From assembly GCA_947172645.1 (NCBI GenBank), contig CAMWBY010000001.1:124001-188000 (forward strand): DNA of 64,000 nt, read 5' to 3'. This stretch comes from an uncultured Lachnospiraceae bacterium. GTDB lineage: Bacteria; Bacillota; Clostridia; Lachnospirales; Lachnospiraceae. The notes below the pieces were generated by a model that was not told where the DNA came from, ran no database searches, and was given only the letters and a program-made list of their open reading frames with translations. Position numbers and translations under genes: made by a program. Of the stretch, positions 1-9,217 are shown in pieces (position 1 is the stretch's first letter; every line of letters starts with the position of its first letter).

Positions 1-1082
1 ACTTATCCGCCTACGGGGAAAATTACAATGAAGAAGGAAAGCTGTACCAGACTTACCTGGACGGACAGACATGGTACATCGCAGTGACGCGCCTGAATTA
101 TATGGACGGCCGCATCTACCACCTGGTTCCCATCGGCAACGCCCTGCGCAGCGTAGCATACACCTTTACCCTGGCGGTCACATGCATGTTGGCGCTGGGT
201 ATCTTTTTAGTATCTATCAGCGTGAAAATATCCCGGACCATCACCCAGCCGGTGGAACGGCTTATCTCCACGATGGAATCCGTCGAGTCAGGAAACTTGT
301 CTTTACAGTCAGAAGAGTTTCATGGGGAAATGAAAATTCTCTCCCAGAAATTCAACCATATGGTAAAACGCATTAACGCTATGTTCATCGAAGTAAAAGA
401 ACAGGAGCGGGAAAAACACCGAATGGAGATGTTGGCGCTTCAGTCCCAAATTAATCCGCATTTCCTATACAATACCCTAAATTCTATCCGGTGGCTTTCC
501 GAATTGCAGGGAGCCGACAAGGTAACCCAGATGTTGGACGAGCTGGAAAAAGTACTACGGTTTACCGCACAGGACACGGGCGAGTTTGTGCTTGTCAGCA
601 GAGAAGTAACATTTATCAAAAGCTATATCCGTATCTTAAACTTCCGGTATTTTGAAAGATTCTCATTTATATTAAACGTGCAAAAAGAAGCCGAACCGTA
701 TATGGTTCCCCGCTTCATCCTCCAGCCTCTTGTGGAAAATGCCGTGCTGCATGGATTTGACGGCAATGATATCTGCGCCACCATCAAGATAGATATCCAC
801 CTGGAGAAAGACGAGCTTCTTCTCTGCGTGACCGATGACGGAAAAGGGCTGTCCGCCGAAAAAATAGAAGAAATCTTATCCACCGAAAAGAAATCCGAAC
901 GAAGCCTGAATAAAATAGGCGTTTACAATGTCAACCAACGGATTAAACTGGCCTACGGACAGCAATATGCCATAAAAATCGACAGCAAAGAAGGGTGCTA
1001 TACCAAAGTTACCATAAGGATTCCGGCACAGTGCAGGAGGACGGATAATGAGCAGGAAAATAAAAGTTCTGATAGTAGATGA
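1..1082 (+). CDS. YesM-type sensor histidine kinase (5' end outside window)
   Basis: This is the sensor of a two-component system. The frame is already open at base 3, so the N-terminal extracellular sensor lies upstream of the window. What is visible starts with the end of the extracellular part, then a membrane helix (about bases 150-225), a HAMP linker with the ISRTITQPVERL signature, the His_kinase motif QINPHFLYNTLNSIRWL carrying the phospho-acceptor His, and a C-terminal HATPase domain with VENAVLHG and DDGKGL. This is the LytS/YesM architecture that usually senses sugars or peptides. Its last 35 bases overlap the response regulator start, so the two are translationally coupled. The pair probably controls the sugar importer that follows. 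Confidence 0.93.
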   Translation, partial: LSAYGENYNEEGKLYQTYLDGQTWYIAVTRLNYMDGRIYHLVPIGNALRSVAYTFTLAVTCMLALGIFLVSISVKISRTITQPVERLISTMESVESGNLSLQSEEFHGEMKILSQKFNHMVKRINAMFIEVKEQEREKHRMEMLALQSQINPHFLYNTLNSIRWLSELQGADKVTQMLDELEKVLRFTAQDTGEFVLVSREVTFIKSYIRILNFRYFERFSFILNVQKEAEPYMVPRFILQPLVENAVLHGFDGNDICATIKIDIHLEKDELLLCVTDDGKGLSAEKIEEILSTEKKSERSLNKIGVYNVNQRIKLAYGQQYAIKIDSKEGCYTKVTIRIPAQCRRTDNEQENKSSDSR

Positions 1083-2595
1083 CGAAGTGTTAGTCAGGAT
1101 AGGGATTATCCATGCCTTCGCCTGGGAGGAAAACGGTTTTGAAATCATAGGGGAAGCCGCCGACGGTGAAGGCTGTCTCCAGATGGCCCGCAAATATGAA
1201 CCTGACTTAATCGTGTTGGATATCAATATGCCCGGAATGAGCGGCCTGCAAGTATTGCAGCGGCTGAAGGATGCAGACTACCCGGGAAAAGTCATCATGC
1301 TCACCTGCTACGATGAATTTGAATATGTAAGGGACGCTCTACGCTGCGGTGCTTCCGATTATGTCCTGAAATCAAACTTAAGCGAAAGCGGTCTTCCCGA
1401 CGCCGTTCTGCGTTTAGATTACGGCACAGACAAACAGCCCGACACAGAAAGCGCCCTCAGCCAGAAAATAAAATCAGAAAAATATCTGCGACAGAAAATA
1501 GACGGCTGTTTTTTTGGCGACGCCGTGGAACTAAATTTCCATCCCGCCTGTTTCTGCGCTGTCGCAGGCAAAATCCGGGGTCTGGACAAAGTGGAAGCGC
1601 GCTATGCCGGCAAAGGAATGGACTTGTTTTACCGTTCCCTCAATTCGCTTTTAGAACAGGCTCTCCATAACTGCCCGGAGTATAATATGCTGCAATACGA
1701 CAGGGAAACCGTGGGGATTTTTTTGAGTTTTTCCGATGTTTCCAGCACCCATGACGTCTGGATGCGCATCCGCCGCTTGCTCCCCCATATGCATTCGATT
1801 ATTCAGAATTACCTGGACGTGGATGTGCTTTTTGGCGTCAGCGCCTTTGTCCACGGGGAAGAAGAAATCAAAAAAGCCTGGGAACAGGCCCAGGCTATGT
1901 TGGAAAGGCGTTTCCTTGAGAAGCGGGAAATCTTCTACTTCGATGATGTATGGGAAAATTTCCAGAAAAAAGATGAGATGCTTAGAACTCTTGAGAAACA
2001 GGAAGTCCTGCTGAAAGAACAGATTATCGATGACCGCCTGGACGAAGTGCGGGAAGGCATGCAGGCATGGTGCGAGCAGATACGGAAAAGCAAAATAGCA
2101 GACCCAGGACATATCAAGGATTTCTGCCAGGACATTATCAAACTTATCCAGGCGAAAGAGAAAAGCTGGACTGATTTGGACATCGCGGAAAAGATAAAAG
2201 AACAAGAAACCCTGGAGGAAACCGAAACCCTCGTCTATGCTTACCTGGAACGGATTCTCCCTGAGAGGACGGACCAAAATACAAACTGGCAGGTTCGGCG
2301 GGCATGCGATTACATTAAAGACCACTACACAAAAGACCTGAACCTAAGCTGCATTGCAGAGTATCTTGAGCTGAGCGAAAGTTATACCAGCCGGATTTTC
2401 AATAAATATATGGGTATGAATATTCCCGCCTACATCAACCAAGTCAGGATTGAACAGGCTAAAGAACTCCTGAAGAATACCAACAAGAAAATCTATGAAA
2501 TTGCGCAGGAAACGGGTTATATTTCCACCACTGCATTTCACATCGCTTTCAAGAAGCAAGAAGGAGTCACTCCCATCGAATTTAGAAACCAATAG
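1048..2595 (+). CDS. YesN-type response regulator with AraC DNA-binding domain
   Basis: This is a cytoplasmic transcription factor of 515 residues. The N-terminal receiver domain has the acidic pair D11-D12, the phospho-acceptor D58 in VLDINMPG, and K108. A long central linker follows, rich in charged helices, and the last ~100 residues form an AraC/XylS double helix-turn-helix (CDYIKDHYTKDLNLS onward, then IAQETGYISTTAFHIAFKK). A GGAGG site lies just before ATG 1048 inside the kinase reading frame. The gene overlaps the kinase and is followed by a terminator and then a solute-binding protein whose promoter has no clear -35. This fits activation by this regulator, which is an inference. Confidence 0.93.
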   Translation: MSRKIKVLIVDDEVLVRIGIIHAFAWEENGFEIIGEAADGEGCLQMARKYEPDLIVLDINMPGMSGLQVLQRLKDADYPGKVIMLTCYDEFEYVRDALRCGASDYVLKSNLSESGLPDAVLRLDYGTDKQPDTESALSQKIKSEKYLRQKIDGCFFGDAVELNFHPACFCAVAGKIRGLDKVEARYAGKGMDLFYRSLNSLLEQALHNCPEYNMLQYDRETVGIFLSFSDVSSTHDVWMRIRRLLPHMHSIIQNYLDVDVLFGVSAFVHGEEEIKKAWEQAQAMLERRFLEKREIFYFDDVWENFQKKDEMLRTLEKQEVLLKEQIIDDRLDEVREGMQAWCEQIRKSKIADPGHIKDFCQDIIKLIQAKEKSWTDLDIAEKIKEQETLEETETLVYAYLERILPERTDQNTNWQVRRACDYIKDHYTKDLNLSCIAEYLELSESYTSRIFNKYMGMNIPAYINQVRIEQAKELLKNTNKKIYEIAQETGYISTTAFHIAFKKQEGVTPIEFRNQ

Positions 2596-2702
2596 CTCTT
2601 GCCTCGGACAGCAGATAAGACTACCCCGATTAACCCAAACCATGATTTTATCCCCCGATATGACAAAATCCGAAAGAATATGACAAAATAAATAAGTTCT
2701 TT

Positions 2703-2747
2703 GGAATCTCCGGCGGCATAGAAACTATGCGCGGGATTCCTTTTTTT
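2703..2747 (+). terminator. Rho-independent terminator after the two-component operon
   Basis: GGAATC pairs with GATTCC, and inside it GCATAG-AAA-CTATGC forms a second perfect stem. A run of seven T follows. It separates the regulator from the importer genes. Confidence 0.75.
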
Positions 2748-2810
2748 GTGCCGTGACAAAAACCGTGGCGATTTAATAAGTATGAAAATAGGAAATCCAG
2801 GTAAAAACCC

Positions 2811-2816
2811 TATAAT
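2811..2816 (+). promoter_or_regulatory. Probable -10 of the sugar importer operon
   Basis: TATAAT lies 68 bases before the solute-binding protein gene. No good -35 hexamer is visible 16-18 bases upstream, as expected for a promoter that needs an activator such as the AraC-type regulator encoded just before it. Confidence 0.45.
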
Positions 2817-2883
2817 AAAGATATAGGGAACCGGAACCTTAACCGACTTTATAAAAACATACGAAGGGAGCTAGATACCAACT

Positions 2884-4233
2884 ATGAAAAAGAAATTACT
2901 GAAAAAAATTACAGGATGTATCGTATGCACATCCATGCTTATGGGACTGGCCGCCTGCGGCTCGCAGCCAGAGGCGCCCGAAAATACGGACAATGCTGAA
3001 AGCAGCGCCGCACCGGAGACGGAAACGGCCGGGGCCGAAGACACGGAAGATACAGAGACGGCCGTTGTTGAGGCAAATAACGAGACCGGAGAAGGCGTTA
3101 CGCTTACTATCGGCGTCTGGGCGGACGATGAGTCAAAGCGTCTGGAAAAAGCATTCGAGGGCGTTGAGGAAGACCTGGGGATTCATATTGAGTTTTTGAA
3201 ATATCCCAGTGATTCCGACTTTTGGGACAATATCCCGGCTCAGATTGCAGCGGGTACGGCCCCGGACATCATTTCCTGTACCAACGAGCACTATCTGCAA
3301 TATATTGACCAGGGATTGTTCGAGCCCCTTACCGACTATGTCGACTCCGGCGTCATCAACCTGGACGGCACATGGGCAAAAGCGATGGATGCATGGAAAA
3401 TAGATGATGTTGTATACGGCATTCCTTACGCATTAAATCCCGGCGTATTTATCGTAAACAACAATATGTGGGAAGAATTTGGCTTAGGCGACGCCTACCC
3501 TACCACATGGGATGAAGTGCTTGACATCTGTAAGAAAGTAAAAGAAGAGCACGACATGGCCGCATGGTGTCTGAATATCCAGGAATATCATTTGACCAAT
3601 ATTGCCCTTTCCTTTGGCGGCGGCTGGGATTTCGGCAAAAATATCGGCGCAAAGGAGAACGCGGACGCAATCCAGTTTATCATTGACGCATACAAAGAAG
3701 GCTACATTGTTACCCCCACAGAATTAGGTTTAGGCGGCGATATGGATGTTATGATTCAGCAGTCCGCACTGTTCTCCACTGGCGGCGCCTGGTATCAGGG
3801 CGGTTTTGCCGTAGAGGCTCCGGATATTGAACTGAAATATCTCCCGATTCCGAAGGGTGGCAGCGGCAACGGCGGCGGAACATGTCATTCCGCAGCATTG
3901 GTAGCCCTTAAGAATTCTCAGCATCCCGAAGAAGTAGCAAAGGCAATCAGCTATGTTGCAGAAGGAAACAAGCTTTACGAAGCCGTAGTAGACGTGACAG
4001 AGGTTATCCCTGCCAACGAAACTTATTTCGACTACTATAAAGAAAAAGTTCCCGCACTGACAGAACTTGTGGGCTATCTGGACAACACTACGCCGTTCAG
4101 CTATCCGACCCAGAGTAAGAAATTTGCGGACAGCCTGATTAACATGATGCAGGAAACCATGTTCGATGAAGGTTCTTCCATCACAGGCCAGGATATTGTG
4201 ACCCAGCTGGCATCGGAATACGGCGCAGAATAA
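2884..4233 (+). CDS. Extracellular sugar-binding lipoprotein of an ABC importer
   Basis: This is the 449-residue substrate-binding component of a carbohydrate uptake ABC transporter (family 1, MalE-like). The signal peptide ends in the lipobox LAAC at Cys25, so the mature protein is lipid-anchored outside the membrane. A low-complexity acidic, Thr/Glu-rich linker follows to about residue 75, then a typical two-lobe binding domain (WADDESKRLEKAF, QIAAGTAPDIISC, YGIPYALNPGVF). Two permease genes follow and no ATPase gene is present, so a shared MsmK-type ATPase encoded elsewhere is likely. The exact sugar cannot be read from the sequence. Confidence 0.92.
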   Translation: MKKKLLKKITGCIVCTSMLMGLAACGSQPEAPENTDNAESSAAPETETAGAEDTEDTETAVVEANNETGEGVTLTIGVWADDESKRLEKAFEGVEEDLGIHIEFLKYPSDSDFWDNIPAQIAAGTAPDIISCTNEHYLQYIDQGLFEPLTDYVDSGVINLDGTWAKAMDAWKIDDVVYGIPYALNPGVFIVNNNMWEEFGLGDAYPTTWDEVLDICKKVKEEHDMAAWCLNIQEYHLTNIALSFGGGWDFGKNIGAKENADAIQFIIDAYKEGYIVTPTELGLGGDMDVMIQQSALFSTGGAWYQGGFAVEAPDIELKYLPIPKGGSGNGGGTCHSAALVALKNSQHPEEVAKAISYVAEGNKLYEAVVDVTEVIPANETYFDYYKEKVPALTELVGYLDNTTPFSYPTQSKKFADSLINMMQETMFDEGSSITGQDIVTQLASEYGAE

Positions 4234-4278
4234 AATCCGGCCGCATATGCAGGACATTTCATGAATAGTAATTCGTTA

Positions 4279-4303
4279 TTTCAGCCCGGTCTCCGGGCTG
4301 AAA
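4279..4303 (+). terminator. Hairpin between binding protein and permeases
   Basis: TTCAGCCCGG and CCGGGCTGAA form a perfect 10-bp stem with a 3-nt loop, followed by only a short T-rich stretch. It probably attenuates transcription or protects the 3' end of the binding-protein mRNA, which must be made in excess over the permeases. Confidence 0.6.
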
Positions 4304-4397
4304 TTTGTAATAGGTAAGACAGCCCCTTTCGCCAGATTTAAAAATCTGCCGGCTCTCTTGCCGTAAACCTTTTCGGAATGGAGGTACGGTTTAATAA

Positions 4398-5297
4398 ATG
4401 GGAAAGAAAAATAAGATAAAATATAAACGCGCGGAAGTACTGACAGCCATATCTTTTTTACTGCCGGCTGTCCTGATGTGGATTTACTGGTTCCTTATCC
4501 CCGCAGCGAAATCCATGCGCTTAAGTTTCTATGAATATAGTTTTATAACGCCGGAACGCGCCCGGTTTGTCGGGCTTGACAACTTTAAACGTCTGTTTAG
4601 CGACAATGATTTCTTAAAAGCATTACAACATACCTTTCTGATGGTTGCCGTGGTGGTGGCGCTCATCGCCATTATCGCCTTCCTAATCGCGGTACTCTTA
4701 GACGGAAAAATAAAAGGCAAGACTTTCTTCCGTACCGTATACTATATGCCATACGTTATTTCCTCTGTGGCAGTCAGTATCTTTTTCATGTATTTCTTTA
4801 TCAAAGACGGAATCGGTACGAAACTTTTTACGCTTTTCGGGCTGGACAACACGACCTGGTTTACCAGCACCAAATATGCCCTGCCCTTAATCATCATCAT
4901 CTATGTGTGGCAGCAAATTGGTTTCTATATGATTTTATACATTAGCGGGCTGCAAAATATATCGGCGGAATTGTACGAAGCGGCTAAAATTGACGGCGCG
5001 AACCGTGCGCAGTCCATTCTGCATATCACATTGCCGTTAGTCAAGCCCACTACATACCTTGTCATCACTTTAGGCATGATTAACGCTTTCCAGATTTTTG
5101 ACCAGATTGCGGCCATCTCCAAGCAAAGCCCTCTGGGTTCCCCTGCCGGAGCCACAAGTACCGTAGTGACTTTCCTGTATCAACAGTCGTTCAGCTACAT
5201 GGACATGGGATACGGAAGCGCCGCTGCCATGGTGCTCCTTGGCATTATTTTCCTGCTGTCTTTATTGAGAACGTTTATCAGTAAGGATGGGGAATGA
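4398..5297 (+). CDS. Sugar ABC transporter permease (MalF type)
   Basis: This 299-residue integral membrane protein has about six hydrophobic segments and is the first of two permease subunits. The ATPase-contacting EAA loop is visible as YEAAKIDGANRAQSILHITLP. The N-terminus is short and basic and runs into the first membrane helix (AISFLLPAVLMWIYWFLIP). A GGAGG lies 8-12 bases before ATG 4398. It forms a heterodimer with the next gene product to move the substrate delivered by the lipoprotein encoded upstream. Assignment to the carbohydrate uptake 1 family comes from the EAA loop and gene order. Confidence 0.92.
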   Translation: MGKKNKIKYKRAEVLTAISFLLPAVLMWIYWFLIPAAKSMRLSFYEYSFITPERARFVGLDNFKRLFSDNDFLKALQHTFLMVAVVVALIAIIAFLIAVLLDGKIKGKTFFRTVYYMPYVISSVAVSIFFMYFFIKDGIGTKLFTLFGLDNTTWFTSTKYALPLIIIIYVWQQIGFYMILYISGLQNISAELYEAAKIDGANRAQSILHITLPLVKPTTYLVITLGMINAFQIFDQIAAISKQSPLGSPAGATSTVVTFLYQQSFSYMDMGYGSAAAMVLLGIIFLLSLLRTFISKDGE

Positions 5298-5338
5298 CCT
5301 TGCAAATTTAGAGCAATTTATTCAAAAAGGAGGAAAAA

Positions 5339-6151
5339 ATGAAAAAAAAGCTGCTTACATTTTTAATGTATTTCACCCTGGTGGCATTGGCGTTAATCTT
5401 CTTGCTGCCGATTCTATATGTATTTTATAATGCCCTTCTGCCCTACAGGTATGTGCAGACATGGGCGCCTATCAGCGTGTGGACGCTGGATAACTTCAAG
5501 GAGCTGTTTACACAATATCCAATCCTGCGCTGGTACTGGAACACCTTCCTTTCTACCGTCATTGTAGTGGCCGGAAACCTGATTTTCCCCACCATGGCAG
5601 GCTATGCGCTGGCAAAACTTAAGTTCCCGGGCAAAAAAGTGATTTTCGGATGCCTGCTTCTCTCCATGATGGTGCCTTTTCAGCTTACGATGATACAGAT
5701 GTACATCCAGCTTGCCAAATTAAATATGCATAACACCATCTGGGCCATCACACTGCCCTTCCTGTCCCAGACAATGTTCCTTTTTATGTCAAGGCAGTTT
5801 TTCTTTGCAGTGCCCAATGAGTTGTTGGAAGCGGCAAGGATTGACGGGTTAAGCCATGCAGGAGTGTTCTTCCGCATCGTCGCCCCCATCTCAAAGCCCT
5901 TGTTTGCATCCATCGCTATCTTAAACTTCACGGGAACATGGAATTCCTACATGGTGCCCGCCACATTCATCAACAAAGTGGACCAGTTCACCCTGGTCGT
6001 AGGTTTGCAGACAGTGAACATGACCTACTTCAAAAAGACGAACCTGACGCTGGCAGGCGTAGTTCTTTTATCCTTCCCTGTCATCCTGTTCTTTATCTGC
6101 ACACAGAAAGAATTTGTCAAGGGCGCCATGAGTTCCGGCATTAAAGCATAA
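5339..6151 (+). CDS. Sugar ABC transporter permease (MalG type)
   Basis: This is the second permease subunit, 270 residues with about six membrane segments and an EAA loop reading LLEAARIDGLSHAGVFFRIVAP. A strong AAAGGAGG site precedes ATG 5339. The C-terminus ends in the typical KEFVKGAMSSGIKA, where family members often finish with G-A-V-K-G-like tails. It closes the importer operon, and a terminator hairpin follows 39 bases later. No ATPase gene is present downstream. Confidence 0.92.
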   Translation: MKKKLLTFLMYFTLVALALIFLLPILYVFYNALLPYRYVQTWAPISVWTLDNFKELFTQYPILRWYWNTFLSTVIVVAGNLIFPTMAGYALAKLKFPGKKVIFGCLLLSMMVPFQLTMIQMYIQLAKLNMHNTIWAITLPFLSQTMFLFMSRQFFFAVPNELLEAARIDGLSHAGVFFRIVAPISKPLFASIAILNFTGTWNSYMVPATFINKVDQFTLVVGLQTVNMTYFKKTNLTLAGVVLLSFPVILFFICTQKEFVKGAMSSGIKA

Positions 6152-6189
6152 TATTTCTGCAAAGGGCTGCAGCAAAATACGGCATTACT

Positions 6190-6239
6190 ACAATATATAG
6201 TTCTAGCATTCCAATCTCTAACTATATATTGTAAAAAAA
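6190..6239 (+). terminator. Terminator after sugar importer operon
   Basis: ACAATATATAGTT and AACTATATATTGT form a perfect 13-bp AT-rich stem, followed by a run of seven A. The opposite strand does not show an equally good T-run. It isolates the importer from the pfl promoter. Confidence 0.65.
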
Positions 6240-6345
6240 TGCCATTTTGATGCAGTCTTTTTCCATCTTATCCGGATTACAGACAATTTTCACAAATTTT
6301 TTATAAAAATACGCTATTTGTATGAGAAAAAGTACAAAGCCCGAC

Positions 6346-6375
6346 TTGACTCAGCCGCTTGCTTTAACATATAAT
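6346..6375 (+). promoter_or_regulatory. Strong sigma-A promoter of the pyruvate formate-lyase gene
   Basis: TTGACT and TATAAT are separated by 18 bases and lie 59 bases before the pfl start. About 50 bases upstream, the minus strand carries a half-site resembling a Rex redox-repressor box (TTGTGAAAATT), which I regard only as a weak hint of redox control. Confidence 0.7.
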
Positions 6376-6433
6376 ATGGGTATCAAAAGAGCATAGTTAA
6401 CAAAAATAATAATTGATAGGAGGCTATTTCAAA

Positions 6434-8473
6434 ATGAAACCAGAATGGAAAGATTTTGTAGGCGGCAAGTGGGACAAAGAAGTGAATGTCCGTGACTTCA
6501 TCCAGAGAAACTATCATCCTTACGATGGTGACGAGTCCTTCTTAGCCGAAGCAACACAGAGCACAAAAGATTTATGGGCAAGGGTTTTGGAGTTACAGAA
6601 AGAAGAACGCGAAGCGGGCGGCGTACTGGATATGGATACGAAGGTTGTATCTACCATCACATCCCATGGCCCCGGCTATTTGGACAAGGACAAAGAGACA
6701 ATCGTAGGCTTCCAGACAGATAAGCCTTTCAAGCGTTCTTTACAGCCTTACGGCGGTATCAGAATGGCAGAGAAAGCATGCGCTGACAATGGTTACGAGG
6801 TTGACCCTGAAATCAGCGAGTTCTTCTCCACACACAGGAAGACACACAACGCAGGCTGTTTCGATGCATACAATGCCGAGATGAGAGCTTGCCGTTCTTC
6901 CCACATCATCACAGGTCTTCCGGATGCATACGGACGTGGACGTATCATCGGCGACTACAGACGTGTTGCTCTGTACGGTATCGACAGACTGATTGAGGAC
7001 AAACAGGCACAGAAAGATTCCACAGGCCGCGTGATGACAGACGACGTAATCCGTCTTCGTGAAGAGCTTTCCGAGCAGATGGTTGCACTGAAGCTGATGA
7101 AGGAAATGGCTGCTTCTTATGGCTGTGATATTTCCAAACCTGCTTCTAACGTACAGGAAGCAATCCAGTGGACATACTTCGGATATCTGTGTTCCGTAAA
7201 AGAGCAGAACGGCGCTGCTATGTCCCTTGGACGTACATCTACCTTCCTTGACATTTATGCTGAGAGAGACCTTGCTAACGGTACGTTTACAGAGCAGCAG
7301 ATTCAGGAGTTTGTTGACCACTTCATCATGAAGTTAAGACTGATTAAATTTGCCCGTACACCTGAGTACAACCAGATTTTCGCTGGCGATCCGGTATGGG
7401 TAACAGAGTCCCTTGGCGGTGTTGGTGTCGATGGCCGTCCGATGGTAACCAAGATGAGCTTCCGTTACCTGCACACATTGACCAACTTAGGACCTTCTCC
7501 GGAGCCGAACCTGACAGTTCTTTGGTCCACAAGGCTTCCTGAGAACTGGAAGAAATACTGTGCGAAGATGTCCATCCAGACTTCTTCTATCCAGTATGAG
7601 AACGACGACTTGATGAGAGTGACACATGGCGATGATTATGGTATTGCATGCTGCGTATCTTCCATGGTTATCGGTAAAGAAATGCAGTTCTTCGGTGCAC
7701 GTGCTAACGTTGCTAAGTGTCTGTTATATGCATTAAACGGTGGTATCGACGAAGTTACCAAGAAACAGGTTGGACCGAAATACCGTCCTGTTGTAGGCGA
7801 TGTACTTGATTACGACGATGTTATGGATAAATTTATCGACATGTTAGAGTGGCAGGCAGACGTGTATGTAAATACACTGAACATCATCCACTATATGCAT
7901 GATAAATACTGCTATGAGAGAGCAGAGATGGCTCTTCATGACAGAGATGTTAAGCGTTACTTCGCAACAGGTGTTGCAGGTCTGTCTATCGTGGCTGACT
8001 CCTTATCCGCTATCAAATATGCTAAGGTTGAGCCAATCAGAGATGAGGACGGCATTATTGTTGACTTCAAGACAACCGGCGACTTCCCGAAATATGGTAA
8101 CGACGATGACCGCGTAGACGAGATTGCACAGGAAATCGTGCACAAGTTCATGACGGCAATCAGAAGACACCACACCTACAGGAACGGTGTTCCTACAACA
8201 TCCATCCTTACCATTACTTCCAACGTAACTTATGGTAAGGCTACAGGTAACACACCTGACGGACGTAAGAAAGGCCAGCCTTTCGCTCCTGGCGCTAACC
8301 CGATGCATGGTCGCGATACCCACGGTGCAGTAGCTTCCCTCTCTTCCGTTTCCAAGCTTCCGTTCAATGATGCACAGGATGGTATCTCCAATACCTTCAC
8401 TATCATTCCGGGCGCTCTTGGTAAAGAAGACCAGGTATTTGCAGGCGATATTGAATTAGACCTGAATAAATGA
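6434..8473 (+). CDS. pflB: Pyruvate formate-lyase catalytic body lacking its glycyl-radical domain
   Basis: This enzyme converts pyruvate and CoA to acetyl-CoA and formate by radical chemistry. The protein is 679 residues from ATG 6434, which has AGGAGG 11 bases upstream; the earlier in-frame TTG has no such site. The active-site pair Cys406-Cys407 is present in [20 protein letters not shown]. The protein stops after [15 protein letters not shown] and a short tail, just where the standard ~750-760-residue enzyme would continue into the C-terminal glycyl-radical domain. That domain is encoded by a separate gene at 9218-9457. Codon use looks optimised for high expression. The activase lies at 9720. 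Confidence 0.95.
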   Translation: MKPEWKDFVGGKWDKEVNVRDFIQRNYHPYDGDESFLAEATQSTKDLWARVLELQKEEREAGGVLDMDTKVVSTITSHGPGYLDKDKETIVGFQTDKPFKRSLQPYGGIRMAEKACADNGYEVDPEISEFFSTHRKTHNAGCFDAYNAEMRACRSSHIITGLPDAYGRGRIIGDYRRVALYGIDRLIEDKQAQKDSTGRVMTDDVIRLREELSEQMVALKLMKEMAASYGCDISKPASNVQEAIQWTYFGYLCSVKEQNGAAMSLGRTSTFLDIYAERDLANGTFTEQQIQEFVDHFIMKLRLIKFARTPEYNQIFAGDPVWVTESLGGVGVDGRPMVTKMSFRYLHTLTNLGPSPEPNLTVLWSTRLPENWKKYCAKMSIQTSSIQYENDDLMRVTHGDDYGIACCVSSMVIGKEMQFFGARANVAKCLLYALNGGIDEVTKKQVGPKYRPVVGDVLDYDDVMDKFIDMLEWQADVYVNTLNIIHYMHDKYCYERAEMALHDRDVKRYFATGVAGLSIVADSLSAIKYAKVEPIRDEDGIIVDFKTTGDFPKYGNDDDRVDEIAQEIVHKFMTAIRRHHTYRNGVPTTSILTITSNVTYGKATGNTPDGRKKGQPFAPGANPMHGRDTHGAVASLSSVSKLPFNDAQDGISNTFTIIPGALGKEDQVFAGDIELDLNK

Positions 8474-8578
8474 TAATTTGTTTCACAAATTATCATTGCG
8501 AGATTCGCTTCGCGAACTCGGTATAAGCTGAAAAAGCCTTTGATGCAAATTATCATTGCGAGATTCGCTTCGCGAACT
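8472..8578 (+). repeat. 3' hairpin and 33-bp direct repeat behind pflB
   Basis: GATAATTTGT and ACAAATTATC form a hairpin that begins at the pflB stop codon. An identical 33-bp block occurs at 8486-8518 and 8546-8578 (60-base period), and each copy contains the mini-hairpin TTCGC-TTC-GCGAA. These could stabilise the 3' end of the pflB message or tune read-through. Confidence 0.7.
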
Positions 8579-8601
8579 TGTTATAAACCAGAAAAAATAG
8601 T

Positions 8602-8639
8602 GGTCTGGCGCGGATATTCTGTGCCAGACCGGAAAAAAT
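8602..8639 (+). terminator. Terminator-like hairpin between pflB and the small genes
   Basis: GGTCTGGC and GCCAGACC form a perfect 8-bp stem with a 13-base loop, followed by an A-rich rather than T-rich stretch. It may be a weak terminator or an mRNA processing or stability element. It would lower expression of the two small genes relative to pflB. Confidence 0.45.
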
Positions 8640-8734
8640 CCATATATGAAGGATTAAAGTAAAACCACCTGTTTCTGCGGCATATCTTATATAGATGGCA
8701 ATGCGGCGGTCAGTGATGAAAGGAAGATGAATAT

Positions 8735-8965
8735 ATGGATAACAAACAGATGATTGATGATTTTATCAAGATGATGGATTCCGGGATGGCACAGGGCGTC
8801 GGACATGTGAATGTGGATGTCGCCGATAAGGTGGATGATTCCCCCGACGTTAATTCCGAAGAAGTCCGCGTCAATGTACAGACAATGGGATGTACGGATT
8901 GTTCCCGCACCCCATTAGCGTGCAGTGTTCCAACCCTCCAAGACGGCTTGGATGATTTTAGGTAA
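8735..8965 (+). CDS. Small GrcA-like protein with a cysteine-rich tail in place of the glycyl-radical loop
   Basis: I do not recognise this 76-residue protein as a named family. Residues 6-29 (MIDDFIKMMDSGMAQGVGHVNVDV) match the pattern of the first part of the separate glycyl-radical protein encoded at 9218: a short amphipathic helix, a Gly turn, then [GH]H-[LV]NV-[ND]V. The conserved RVSGYAV loop is absent. The tail instead has three cysteines, C53, C56 and C63, in MGCTDCSRTPLAC, and ends PTLQDGLDDFR. An AAGGAAG site precedes ATG 8735. Its place between the two halves of pyruvate formate-lyase suggests a paralogue with a changed role, perhaps docking, repair or regulation, which is inference. 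Confidence 0.6.
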   Translation: MDNKQMIDDFIKMMDSGMAQGVGHVNVDVADKVDDSPDVNSEEVRVNVQTMGCTDCSRTPLACSVPTLQDGLDDFR

Positions 8966-9062
8966 GCATCGAGCCATGCGGATTTATGGCAAAACAGCCA
9001 GAAGAAAGCTTGCTTTCGGATGGATGCTTTGACAGAAATCCATAGGGCGACAGCCCGTTAAA

Positions 9063-9178
9063 CGAGTGAGTGTTAGTTGCGAAGCAACGGGCTCACGAGT
9101 GTGCATGGCGGGCTTGCAGCTTAGCCCATAGCGAGTGAGTGCTAGTTGCGAAGCAACGGGCTCACAAGTCTGCATGGC
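9063..9178. repeat. Two near-identical ~46-bp palindromic repeats
   Basis: Copies at about 9063-9108 and 9132-9178 (69-base period) share CGAGTGAGTG, the hairpin GTTGC-GAA-GCAAC, then GGGCTCAC and TGCATGG, differing at a few positions. Similar GTTGC-AAA-GCAAC units occur at about 22760, so this may be a dispersed intergenic family. With only two copies it is not a CRISPR array. Confidence 0.7.
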
Positions 9179-9217
9179 TCATAGCAATATAAATATAAAT
9201 TATAGGAGGACAATACA

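Noticed and set aside
9063-9178. Possible CRISPR-like repeat pair
   Set aside because: There are only two copies, each is itself palindromic with internal differences, and the sequence between them is not spacer-like.
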